A DNA stretch of 64,000 nucleotides, taken from positions 4,402,001-4,466,000 of the forward strand of contig NC_133121.1 in assembly GCF_033568475.1 (NCBI RefSeq). Reading direction: 5' to 3'. Below, in pieces: positions 12,358 through 27,017 of this stretch. Source of the stretch: Henckelia pumila (Eukaryota; Streptophyta; Magnoliopsida; Lamiales; Gesneriaceae). The notes beneath the pieces are model-generated. The model was not told the DNA's origin. It ran no database searches and saw nothing but the letters and a program-made list of their open reading frames with translations. A program made the translations under genes and the position numbers. The first letter of the stretch is position 1. Each line of letters starts with the position of its first letter.

Positions 12358-12520
12358 CTATATGGGTTTTTGATCCGTAGCTCGAAACAATGAATTAATC
12401 TTGCTCAACGTCTTCATATATGACTTGAATAACCTGTTGGAAGGGTGCAGTTTCACGAGCTCTTGTTTGATTGAGACATGTTCTTTTTAAGGTCAGTGAG
12501 CCTCATTCTCATGCTGGCAA
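12358..12520 (-). pseudogene. NPH3-family (BTB/POZ) C-terminus-like relic
   Basis: The minus strand gives MRMRLTDLKKNMS. After a small frame change it gives IKQELVKLHPSNRLFKSYMK, then TLSKINSLFR before a TAG at 12358-12360. This resembles the coiled C-terminal tail of some plant NPH3/RPT2-like BTB proteins, which are adaptors of CUL3 ubiquitin ligases. The NPH3 and BTB domains are not found nearby. The resemblance comes from memory of family motifs and needs a protein search. The frame change makes it a relic. Confidence 0.4.
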
Positions 12521-13002
12521 CATATATAAGCAACTTAGAGTCAAATGAAACAAAACAAACCCAAAAGTTCAGATTACAAAAAACATAGGAGATGTGAAAA
12601 TCAGAAGCAAGCATTCAATATCAGTAACTCAAGCGCACATCATTCGAACATCTTAAAAGATAAACTCTAACAACATCAAAAGACCAATATTTAGACCCCA
12701 CGACATCTGAAATATGATTATGGAAATTATGTAAAATCACTGAAAATCAGAACAAACAAGAATTGGTAGCAATTCACCAACGGACCCCAAAACCCGTGTC
12801 CATACCAAAATTCCCAAAAAAACACAACTAAATCCATAAAAAGATAAAAACCTTAATTTTATGCATCCAGAATCAAATTTATAGCAAAGTATCGAATTTG
12901 AAAAAAAATAATGAAAACCGATCAAACGGATTACTGCGATCGACAAATTATGTATCAAAAAACATGGAATACGATTAAATACAAAAATAAAACAAACCTT
13001 AC

Positions 13003-13178
13003 TGGATGTATGAGGCCGTTCAATTTTCACGTTGTTGCGGGAGAATCGACCGAACTCACAAAATATATATGCCTTGTGAAGCTTAAATGGTTGCTGGTTA
13101 TCTTGCTTCACATCAGTGGCTTCAAAATATCTGCATAGCTTCCCATGTTGATCTCCAGAATCGGCGCACACCTTCTTT
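13003..13178 (-). pseudogene. Unrecognised exon-like fragment with a splice donor
   Basis: On the minus strand an open block reads VCADSGDQHGKLCRYFEATD, then VKQDNQQPFKLHKAYIFCEF, and ends at a good splice donor (CCA|gtaagg at 13003/13002). Upstream there is an alternative frame with FHPRKQKEGVRRFW and a possible acceptor. It may be an exon of the same minus-strand gene relic as the pieces at 11.4 and 12.4 kb. No family was recognised. Confidence 0.35.
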
Positions 13179-13549
13179 TTGTTTTCTTGGATGAAAACAG
13201 ATCATATTTCGAAAGCTTCCGGCAAGCATCTTCGTTTTTTTTCTTAATATAATTAGGCGGATTCGTATGAGCCGCCTGACTATTGAAAAAACATCCATTT
13301 TCTCTCCCAAATTGGATTGATATTCAAAGAAGAATCCATTTTCTAACCGAAATTGGATTGGAATTGAGTGAGAATTAAAGAAAAATCAAAGAAGAATTTA
13401 TGCTTTTGTTTGGGTAAAGAACCGAACGAAAATGCTGATTTTGACCAAAGATCCAAATATTGTATACGTCGCACGTCTCACGAATATAAATTCGTAAAAT
13501 AGTTTTACATGAATGTTACTCGTAAATAATTTATATATTGTTTTGTTGA

Positions 13550-14335
13550 CCAGTGGTATTTTGTGCCGTTAAACTTTTATCTTTTAAATTAGTTTTGTTA
13601 GTATTTTTTTTGGATTGCTTTGGAATATCATCTTTTGAATCTTGTGATGATATTATCTTTCTGTTTTAGTGCTGTTAATATTTCATCTTGCTAGCCTTAT
13701 CCTTTAAGTTGTTTTAAAAATCAAATTTTCTTGATTAGGCTTAGATGATATTATTTGTGTGATTTTCTTTCTTGAATGGATGTGATAAGATATCTACAGG
13801 AGAGCAGAATATAAGAAGGGTATGGAACGTCGTGTTAAGTAGTATTTGCAAGTGCAAAAATCGAATACATGTTCTACTGTGTGTTCTGACAGAAAGCAAG
13901 ACAAGCTGAGTGAATATAACTAAAATATATTCTGAGTTGACAGTTCGAGTATTTGATGGTGATACAAGATTACAATTGATGCTTGATACATTCCTTCGGA
14001 GATGAAAGTGATATTCTCGAGAGAGGAAAATCCGCGACTTTGAAGGGATTTCAAGCAAAGCGGATCAAGACGAGTGGTGCTCGCCAAATGACTTCACCAA
14101 ACGTGTTCTTCATTAAGGCGTCATGAACAAGAGGGAGTCTTGTGGTTTTTGATTAAGTCCTTATTTAGTTGTAACACATTGAAACGTTTGTGAAATCATT
14201 TGAAATCTAGGCGTGACCTCATAGACGTAGGTCTTTTGACCGAACTACGTTAAAAATCTCGTGTTCTTATTTTTAATCTTCTATTATAATTTTTTATTGT
14301 GTACTCCATATAAAATAAACAACTGCAATCACAAC
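13550..14335 (+). mobile_element. Possible solo LTR (copia-type) fossil
   Basis: The 3' part resembles the R-U5 end of plant copia LTRs: gcgtcatgaacaagagggag, then a 'gacgtaggtc...gaccgaactacgtt' stretch, then aaaaatctcgtgttctta. No matching second LTR, primer site or coding region is present in the window, so if this is an LTR it stands alone and is old. The ends are approximate. Confidence 0.38.
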
Positions 14336-14580
14336 ACATATTACATATTTATTATGCTGTAGAGGCAAAATAAGTTGCGAAAATAACAAGAAAAAACCAC
14401 ATTGTTATTAAATGAGTTTTTTCTTAAGAATTAAAAAATAAATAAAGTTCATCATTAGGTTTTGACCAAAATTTGACAAATTAAGTTTTTAATATTGAAA
14501 ATAGGGTTTCAAAAATAAATTATATTATAGAACTCAAAAGGTATCAAAATATTTTAATTGATTTTTTACATCACTTTCTT

Positions 14581-14583
<3 letters not shown>

Positions 14584-14629
<46 letters not shown>

Positions 14630-14637
14630 ACACACAT
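14584..14637. repeat. (TA)n microsatellite flanked by TG/CA runs
   Basis: A run of about 20 TA units follows tgtgtgtg and precedes acacacac. It is a compound simple repeat that can form a hairpin. Confidence 0.9.
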
Positions 14638-14639
14638 AT

Positions 14640-16343
14640 ATAATTTATTAAATTTGATTTAGAGATTATAAAATTTATGAGGTATATACAACCATTGATA
14701 TTAAAAATATATTTATTTACTATAAAAATATTTTAAGATTTCAAAATTAAGTAATTGTTTTGAAATGCAAATTACTATTAATGTAAATATCTTTATACAT
14801 TGTTTATATAATTTCAATATCAGTGAAAATATTTTCAAAACTTAATTGTACTCGTTTTAGTTTGTTAATGATGTAAATATTTTGCCAATTGAGTTATAGT
14901 ATTCTGTTTAGCATGAGAAAACTATTTACAAATCTTTCATTTTTTTAAATGTCCCTTAAATTCACGAATAATTAGCTAAGCTTGTATAGTTTTATTTGAT
15001 AATCTAACCACCATTTTAGTTTTAATAATATCCGACATACGTGTATATGTACTCATAATAACTGATTCTTATTTAAAAATATGATATACTAAATATAATA
15101 TCTTCTTTCTTTGAAATTTGTTATGGACGATGGATTTGAAACTCTGGTATTCTGAATTCTTACATGCCTAACATATTTGATTAACAAAATTTCAATTAAA
15201 ATGAATATGAAATACTTGTTATCAGTTATTCTTGCATCAAATATGTAATCGCGTTGAGTTGAGTCGAATATGTGAATGCTTGAGTTTGATTCGTTTATAA
15301 TCAAGTCGAGCTCTAGCTTTATTTAAGAAATACATTTAGTTATGAGCTTAGTCAAGCTTTTGTCGAGATAAAAAAATGAACATAATAATAGTAAATTATA
15401 AATATTTATTAAATTCATTAAATGTGTAATAATTTGTTTGGAGCCAATTTATAATTTTATTCTAACAAATAAATTCAATAGATTTTTCTATAGTTGTGAC
15501 AGGTGAAAACGTAAAATCTATAAATTAAAAACCAAAACTATAATAATAATTATTTTATCTAATAGTTGACTCATAAATCTAATAACGAACAAGTTCACAT
15601 ACTAATAAATCGAATATGGTAAAATATAAGCTTGGTCTGTTTATCTATATGAGATTTTATTAAACAAGTTTTTATCAAGTCGAACCAAAAAATCATCAAC
15701 AACTTGATTGATGGCAGACAGCATCGGAAGATCTTACATAGTATTTGAGATTGTTTGAAAAAACACTCAAACACTTGCCTTAAATAATTTTTCACTGGAA
15801 CAAAAGAGATCAACCCACCCACCCACGGCTTCCACCACCAGAAATGATGGCCGAAAAACAACAGAGACACGAACCCCAACAACCTTCCTCATTTTTCACC
15901 AGAAAAGAGGGCGAATTTTGAGAAAAAAGCAAGCCATAAAATAATGTAACGTTGGCAGAAATCTAAGCAAAAGGAATATTATTTCAAACGGTGTGATGTG
16001 GATAACGGCGTGGGTGGCGTGGGGGTGGGGGTGGGGGTGGGGTTGGTTTCAGTTACTTAAAAGCAAACGCCACCTTCTTCATCCACCCTTCACGTTTTGT
16101 GTTCTGCCCTTTTTTTCCCATTCAGTGCTTCCTAACTTTCAACTCCGAATCATACAATTCAGTTGTGTATATGCCTTTACAATCATGATACACCATCATT
16201 ATATGCCCATATCCACCTTTTTACCGTTGTGACAATTTTGCTGTCTCCTCCATTTTCCTGCGTTTTATACTTGCGCTGATGCTGTTTTGATTTGCTCTGC
16301 GTCTTTCTCCGCCATCGGTTCATCGTAAGCAAGGATATACGAA
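14640..16343. other. Intergenic DNA and presumed subtilase promoter
   Basis: No gene is seen from 14640 to about 15.8 kb. The last 500 bp before the subtilase ATG probably hold its promoter and 5' untranslated region. A small G-rich repeat (gggggtgggggtgg, about 16018-16046) lies about 300 bp upstream of the ATG. No firm TATA box or transcription start could be assigned. Confidence 0.45.
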
Positions 16344-19937
<3,594 letters not shown>

Positions 19938-20375
19938 AGGGCCTCATTTTAAACAAGTGAGAAATGAGGTAATCTTGTTACCATTTCAAACTTGATGATA
20001 TCTATTTGATTGATTGATTTCAAGATTTTCTTCAAGTATGCCGCTTCTTCAAATTACACTGCTGTGTCCATCGTAGAGTTACATCAGCATTTTTTCACCT
20101 CTTCCACCTATCAAATCTCATTTTTGGTAGAATTTTTCTAAGTAGTGTTTGCCCAGTTGGATTTCCTGTGTAACAATTTTGGAAGGTTATTTGGGAGCAA
20201 AACACAAAACAACATTTTGACAACAGCATACGTTCCCATATAATGAACATCTACTCTGGGCACCAATGTGAGTATCGATCGAAGCGACGTCCACCAATAT
20301 AGGTGACACAACTTCAATTGATGCTCATAAATCAAAATAAAAAAATGCCGAAAAGTAAAAATTCATAAAATTTAA
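19938..20375. other. Convergent intergenic spacer
   Basis: This 438-bp gap separates the subtilase stop from the stop of the convergent uroporphyrinogen-III-synthase-like gene. It presumably contains both 3' untranslated regions. No other feature is seen. Confidence 0.5.
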
Positions 20376-21275
20376 CTAATGGAAAGAGTTCCAGCAGCGA
20401 TCAAGCGCATCCACAAGACCGTCGAAACTATCAAATCTACTACTCACAACATCAACGCACACACCCAATCTCTCAGCCCCCGCCGCCGTGACAGGGCCAT
20501 GCGCCGCCGCCACCATGCTCGGACACATCCGCCTCACCGTCCCCCAATCCAATCCCACCTCACCCAGGCTCTTCAGCAGCCCCTCCACCTCTCCGGTACT
20601 CGTGAAGACAATGGCATCCACTCCACGTCCGTCCTTCATCCTTTTCACCAATTCCTCGACGCCGCCGCCGCCCTCTCCACGGCGCCACCGCGTCTCGTAC
20701 GCATTCACTCTCAGCACCACCCATCCCCTCCGACCCAAATCCGCCAGGAATTCAGGCACCACCGGCGGCTCTTCGATCCCAACAACGAGAGGAACCGGGC
20801 ACATGACCATTCTCCCCTCCCCCGATCCTATCGACTCCACCATCCCACCAGGCGTCGCAATCGGAGGAACCACGACCCTTATCCTCCCAGGATTTCCACA
20901 CAATTTCTCAACAAAAGACGCGTCCAGCAACTCCGAATCTTTCCCAAGCGCAGAAATGGTGAATGCCTCGCCATATGGAGTTAACGGAGGCGTTTCAATG
21001 CCGGAAAGGACGTCAGCAAAGGCCGTGATCCCAGATCGTGAAGTGAATGCAATGGCGGAGCAATGGAGGAGGGAGGCGGAGATGGCTGCTTGGATGCAAG
21101 AAATGGTGTGTGGGGTGGATTCGACGACGAGGGTGGGACACCACAGAGGAGCCCAACCTCGGAGATGGACGAGGTGAGAGAGCCTACCGGCGTAGTTCTG
21201 TGGTGTGGTGAAGGCAACTGCACGAGCTGCTGTGGAAGCAGACTCCGCACTCGACCTTATCATCATCATCTCCAA
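20376..21275 (-). CDS. Uroporphyrinogen-III synthase-like (HemD fold) protein
   Basis: Single exon of 299 codons. It starts with MEMMMIRSSAES and then RAVAFTTPQNYAGRLSHLV, LWCPTLVVE and SAIAFTSRSGITAFADVL. These are the first-lobe landmarks of the uroporphyrinogen-III synthase (HemD) family; the second lobe has AIVFTSTGEVEGLLK and AAAHGPVTAAGAERLGV near the C-terminus. HemD closes and inverts ring D of hydroxymethylbilane to make uroporphyrinogen III for haem, chlorophyll and sirohaem. I see no obvious plastid transit peptide, whereas the plant enzyme of tetrapyrrole synthesis is plastidial. The sequence also belongs to a plant subgroup with the VAFTTPQNYA start. Enzymatic activity is therefore not assured. 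It has higher GC than its surroundings and no intron. Length fits the family (about 250-320). Confidence 0.85.
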   Translation of the reverse strand: MEMMMIRSSAESASTAARAVAFTTPQNYAGRLSHLVHLRGWAPLWCPTLVVESTPHTISCIQAAISASLLHCSAIAFTSRSGITAFADVLSGIETPPLTPYGEAFTISALGKDSELLDASFVEKLCGNPGRIRVVVPPIATPGGMVESIGSGEGRMVMCPVPLVVGIEEPPVVPEFLADLGRRGWVVLRVNAYETRWRRGEGGGGVEELVKRMKDGRGVDAIVFTSTGEVEGLLKSLGEVGLDWGTVRRMCPSMVAAAHGPVTAAGAERLGVCVDVVSSRFDSFDGLVDALDRCWNSFH

Positions 21276-22277
21276 ATTTCATCACAAATACATTGTATAT
21301 GACGACAGAAACAAGACCAGGTCTATATTTCCGATTCTTTTGGATTACCCGCGCTTGACTAGCGGCTAAGATGACGATAATCATGTAGAAATAGAAGCCA
21401 AAATGAATCGATTCATTTTGTCAATGGTTGATATCTTTTGGTTTCCTTCTAGGTTGATGTTAAAATTTGAAGACTTTTAAAGTAATGTTTTGAAGAACTT
21501 TTTAAAAAGCGTTCATCAACTTTTCTTTCATAAAATTTTAAAATTTTTGTGAAAATAAAGGTAACAAATGCTTCATAGAAGTTTTTCCAAACACTTTTTA
21601 AGTCTACATAGGACTATATATTTTTACCATTGTTCACTAACTTACTGAAACAATTATATCTTTCACAATTCGAAGTTAATTGCTTTTAGACTATCTTCTT
21701 GAAAAATACATGGTTGAACTTGTACTTATATTATTTTGAAAAATACATGGTTGAACTTATACTTTATTAATTAATTAAGTTTTTTTAAAAAAATAAATTT
21801 ATAATACTTCAAAATTTATTATTAATTATTATATATGCCAACGTGGAGACTAATAATTTAATAGTTAATACAGTAAATTTATTATTTAAAATCTTCTTTA
21901 GATTGTTTCTCTGAGTTTATCAACTATAATAATAATAATTGTTTTAATAAAGGCGAAAAATGAAAATATAATAAGCAAGCCGGAAGCGCCACTGATTTAA
22001 AGCAATGAATCAAAACTTTGCTATGATACAATAATGTTTCCCAGCTGCAATACTAAACATGGATCTATATACTCAGAAAATTTCAATGTATTTCAGAAGA
22101 AGCCTGGATTTTAGAAAAATTACAGCAAAAGATAACGCTGAACTACATAAAATCAAAAGGTAAACTGACCTCCGAGTTCATGGAAAAATCCATGAACTAA
22201 AAATATACCGAGATTTCGGACGAAAAACGAACCTTGAATCATCAGCAATATGTTTTCCCTCCTCATACCATCAAGAT
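21276..22277. other. Intergenic DNA, promoter side of the HemD-like gene
   Basis: This holds the presumed promoter of the HemD-like gene and the 3' untranslated region of the acyltransferase. An AT-rich patch at 21480-21610 with actttttaaaaag and gtttttccaaacactttttaag words resembles decayed MITE sequence, but no ends could be defined. Confidence 0.45.
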
Positions 22278-25200
22278 TCAGTTGCGTGGCTTTAAAACTG
22301 TTTTACCAGCAGAAGCAGCAACATTCCGCAAACCCTCCATGGCCACGCGAATGCGTTCTGAAATAATGTTATATAGACACCTTTGTGCAGCTTCATCGAG
22401 TCCACAAGGAGTGGTGTTGGGCCATCCAACACTGGAAAACGATAAATCCTTTGACATCTCTACGGCCCTCTGCTTTAATTCATGGAGGTCGAACATCATT
22501 GGTTCACCGATAACTATCCTTATCTCCCTGTTCCACAAGGGAAAAGGGGGTCTTCTACCAAAAATATACTTCTCGGGCATTACCTGTAAATGCAATAGAG
22601 GAGAGAGGAGCAATGACAAATATCAAGCATCAGAACTCGAGTTTTTCATGGGAACTCAAATTTTAAATAGACTATAATTGACTCTGATAGAGGTGACTCA
22701 CATATAGAGTGGGTATTCTTATTGAATGGCGTTCATATACACATAATAAAAGGTTCCAGATAGAAAGCAAAACAAAGATGAGTATAAGAGGCATCCTCCA
22801 GGTCCTGGATGGACTAAGGTTGTGATTTGAAAGACATTTCTAACATAACCGATCTTTACCAATCATGTTTCAGTTGTCAGCTAAATTAGTAGTCCTTCAA
22901 CGAAAATCTACAAACACAACCTCGAGGGATGAAGTTCTATGATAGTTTGTGGTGTTATTATTATTATTTAATAAAAACCGGTCCTTTGTTTCCTCAGCCA
23001 TCACTTTTGATGCTCCAACAGTTTGTTCATCCCAGTACTACCTAGTATCAAATTCAACTCAGTGTTTTCCTTATTGATCCAACAAGATGATATACAAGAA
23101 ATTCATATACCTGATTCGTATGAAATCAAGTCATCATGGTTGATATTAATAGATAGTTTTTTTTTAAAAAAAACAACTGCCTCCAAACCTCCATACCACG
23201 CAGACTAAGAATGCAAAGAAGGTAGATCAACCAGTTTCAATACAAAAAAAGGAAAGCATGATGAGCATAAAAAGTAAAAAAAGAAAAGGCACAAACTTTT
23301 CCATGATAGGGATCACTTTAGACTTTTGACAAGAAGGATCACCTTGTCAAAACCATTATGAACTATTGGCAAAACTATTGGAGTTATGGGGGCCCGAACA
23401 ATAAGACTGGCAGCCCCCCACTTCAATCTTCGTATAGGTGCATCTTCTTGACACACTTTTCCCTCCGGAAATGTATGCAACTGTTTGTTTGAGTCGAGAG
23501 AGAAAAACTTCAGAACTATAACTCAATCCAGACAAACCACTAACAGAAGGCACAGAACAGACGCTGGGCAAATACATGCCAGACTTGAAGCAAAACAACA
23601 TCAAATATGGCAATATACATGAGTCACTCTGAATCATTCCCTTACTTGAGCATCACAAATTCCACCAAAATTATCACCAGATTAAATTTTAGTGGTTGAA
23701 GTTATAAGATATATAAGGTAGTTACAAACAGGAAATTGCCTAACGTTGACTTCTTTAGTTGTTAATCCCTGCACAATAGTATACACATTTCAAGCCCAAA
23801 TCCAAGATATTTCTCAATTGTTTCACATATGATTGTTTCTGCATTCAGGAAACCTAGTGTGTGTTTGTAGGAGCAAGTACAGGAGGTATATTTTCAAACA
23901 TGTAGAAAAATAACTGAGTAAATAGAGAACCCAAGATCCATCTCTCAAGTGGTCAAGAGCCTCATTCATATGCTCCTGATAGATTCCACCTCCCCTTGTT
24001 ATCGGAATACATTTACCTACAAAGTTTACACATGAAGAATCAGACAAACTCGAGTTCAGATCACAAAATTTGTAGAAATCAATAATAACTTACCACATGA
24101 AATTAAATAAGATAAAATAACACCAGAAACAACCTTGTATGTGTAATTTCAAGTTTTTGGTGGGATTGGTTCTCAACTTAGGCTTCAACTCTAATATGCA
24201 TGGTGATTAATGTCTTAAACAATCAAACCTAGTAGAAAATAATAAAAAAGAGACGAGCAATTAAAACGTTAAGATTGACTAGAGCCAAAGTATACGTGTC
24301 ACCCGCAGAGAACCAGCAATAAAATCTTGAATATGAGACACCAGTTTTCAAAAATCAGAACCACATGAAGCTTTGATATATTCATCTTAAAGTGAAATCT
24401 CTAGTTCCCATTGGTGAGCTTAATCACAAAGTTTGAGTTCTTGATTCAAGTAGCTGAACCATTTACAAATGAGTGTGTTAAAAAATAAAAAATCTGAATA
24501 GGTACTATAGAACAGCTGTTCTGAAGTAGTTGTGGGCACGAAATATAACTAAGTAGCCATGTCACGCGTTCATCAATCAAGGAACCATTGAAACATGAAA
24601 AAAAAAACGCACCAACTCGGAAAAAATACGACAGCATGGAATTTTTGAAGCATATGTCTTCTGCAGCTAGTACCCATCTACCTAATTTTGGGTCCGTGAT
24701 TGGGAAATCCTTAAACCCCCACATCAATGGGTCATCCATCCTGAATCAGTAGAAACAGTAAAAAGTTAAGAACTTGATTCTTGGTGCGTGATTCAATACA
24801 AGAATGTTATCCCAGTGTTAAATCCAATAAGATGACATAAGCACTACATTCTAGAGACACCAAATCATAAAAATCAAATCTTTCAGTGACATTCACCACA
24901 TGATACAAGATAAGACCGTTCTTCCATTGTAAAATACAACGAGATAGCATAACATTACATTTTCGAAAAACAATACACAAAAAACCAAATCTTTCAATGA
25001 GACTTGTAAGCTAATTGCTAGATTTCTTACCCCAAAAAGTCACTGTTATTAAGGTTATTCAATAAAATTCACGGAGATAGTAGTAAACTTGATCAATGCA
25101 AAGATCCCGTGGTTCTACCATCGGAAGTAACCAACTGTCCAAATATTAACATGTTTTTTCAATAAAACTCGACTCCTGGGAGAGAAGGATCAAATTCAAA

Positions 25201-25503
25201 TTGAAAAGGGTACTTTCTTCATTTCGGAAAAAAGAAAATTACATAGAGAATGACTGACGTTGACATATGATTGCTCACAGTGAGTAACGGAACGCCGGAA
25301 GGGCGGGATCGGACGAGGCGGAGGAGGGTTTCGACGTTGTAAACTGTGGTGGTATTGAACAGATTGACTACTGCCTTAGCGAGTGCTCCCACAGCCAAGA
25401 ACACTAACTTCCGAGGTACTCCACCCAGGTGCTCAGCTCTCGCCGCCCACTCCATCTTCCTCATCCCGCCGCCGCCGCCGCCGCCGACGTGATCGGTTTC
25501 CAA
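22278..25503 (-). CDS. Tafazzin-like / lysophospholipid acyltransferase, 5 exons
   Basis: Exons in transcription order: 25503-25259, 24740-24613, 24016-23931, 23480-23343, 22583-22278. Phases agree and give 300 residues. It resembles the plant protein described as tafazzin or N-acyl-phosphatidylethanolamine synthase (Arabidopsis At1g78690 type), a PlsC-family acyltransferase that transfers acyl chains between phospholipids. Landmarks: a Gly-rich start, MEWAARAEHLGGVPRKLV, the HX4D motif NHMSTMDD (His79, Asp84), ICFKN, the second motif CIPITRGGGIYQ, then HTFPEGK (159EGK161) and IVLPIVHNGF, then EKYIFGRRPPFPLWNREIRI and VIGEP. It is probably membrane-associated (LVFLAVGALAKAVVNLF, about 33-49). 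The poly-Gly tract comes from a GCC repeat in exon 1. The length is close to the family's (about 280-300), and no damage is seen. Regulation is not visible. Confidence 0.92.
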
Positions 25504-25788
25504 TTTTTCCTTGTCGGTTTTTATAATTAAATAAAAATAATAAATAATATATGAGAACTCATATTACATTTTTAGCAGCCCCATAGCCATTTCCCCTAGG
25601 ATTGTATTGGTGATACATAAATGTGTAGTTAAATTAAAAAAAAAAACAAAAACAAAACTGACAAATACATCACCAATCATATGAATTAAAAATACAAAAC
25701 GTTTTATAAGTCAATTTTATGAAATATATATCTAATTTGAGTTAATTTATAAAAAAATATATTGATTTATAATAAACTTCGATTTACG
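25504..25788. other. Presumed promoter of the acyltransferase gene
   Basis: AT-rich spacer upstream of the acyltransferase ATG, ending at a hAT-type MITE. No specific promoter element could be assigned. Confidence 0.4.
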
Positions 25789-26246
25789 AGGGGTGCAAAC
25801 AAACCGAATTAAACCGAATAATGATGAAATTTTAAAGTTTGAATTCGGCTCGATAAGAGTATATTCGAGTTCGAGCTCGATTCGAAGCTCGATAATTTCA
25901 AATATTTTGACTCGAGCTCGGCTCGAAATAAAGTTCGAGTTCGGCTTGAAACATTCAAACCTATTCGTGAACTATTGCTCAGATATTATGGTTTTAAAAG
26001 GTCGAAATGTTCGAAAAAGTTCAAAATGTATATATCTTTATTATATAATTATATTATATTAATTAAATATTAAAGCTCGTGAACTATTCGCGAACTATCG
26101 AACAGAATAATTTTTGTTCGAGCTCGGCTTGAAAAAAAATTTGAACATGTTCGAATTCTGCTCGAGTTCGATAAGCTCGAATACAAATCAAATATTTATC
26201 GAACGAGATCGTAAAGCTCACGAACCGGCTCAGTTCGTTTGCACCC
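25789..26246. mobile_element. hAT-type MITE (AGGGGTGCAAAC ends)
   Basis: The left end, AGGGGTGCAAACAAACCGA, and the right end reverse-complemented, AGGGTGCAAACGAACTGAG, form a terminal inverted repeat. Subterminal regions are packed with TCGAGCTCG, GCTCGAT and GTTCGAG words in both orientations. The core is AT-rich without a transposase. No convincing 8-bp TSD remains, so this copy is older than the one at 3.1 kb. It lies about 290 bp upstream of the acyltransferase ATG. Confidence 0.75.
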
Positions 26247-27017
26247 TAATAATAGCTCGTCCCCTTGAAAAATTAAAGGATGGTGTCGGGGTTCTCCATC
26301 TTTTAAATTTCCAAAATCATATATTTTTAATTACTCTTAATCAAATATATGAAATTTTATTTTAACATTTAAAAATACTATTATCAATTTATATATTTTT
26401 CTTCAAACGAAATTCATCGATTTAAATATAACCAAAAAGGAACAAAAACTCTACTTAAACAAGTATTTATAAAACATTTTTATAAAAGTATTTTTTTTTC
26501 AATTTTTTTAAAATGTTTTAAAAAACATTTTAAGAGTAAAAATAAACGTTTGAACAACAATTTATGAAAAAACATTTCTACAATTAAAAAACGGTATGTT
26601 TTGTTTCTCATCATTATTTCATATTCTAAAATCATCATAAAACACATTTTAATTATTCTTTAAAAATTATACGTGAATAATATTTTTTAAAAAAATATCT
26701 TTCAAAATCGTTTTTGCAAAAAAATTAAACTTTTCCTTCTATTTAAAAGGCGAGAATATGAATTAAAAATAAAAAATAAAAAATATATTAAAACCATCTA
26801 CCTTTTATAATAATAATTCTAACCTTCACACATCGGGTCCATATATAAAAATAAAAAATAAAAAAAGTCATCGACTGAAAATGGTACCTACAATATATAA
26901 TGATGAAGACATCTTTTTTCAAATACAAATCTTTAAAGGAACAAGTACAATAGAATGGCCATCATCCATGCCGGGTATAAATTAAAATCAAACTTTTTTA
27001 TGTACAAGTCACCATAA
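26247..27017. other. AT-rich intergenic DNA
   Basis: It contains no gene. The last 100 bp or so may be 3' untranslated region of the LRAT-domain gene. Confidence 0.5.

Noticed and set aside
12737-13138. 144-codon frame treated as one gene
   Set aside because: Most of it reads through what looks like an intron (a donor at 13002); only the first part, about 13003-13171, looks exon-like.
13741-14058. 105-codon minus-strand frame
   Set aside because: No domain, and it lies in a stretch that reads as an LTR-like fossil on the plus strand.
20379-21177. Long frames (201 and 229 codons) opposite the HemD-like gene
   Set aside because: They are antisense shadows of a GC-rich exon, Pro/Ser/His-rich with no domain.
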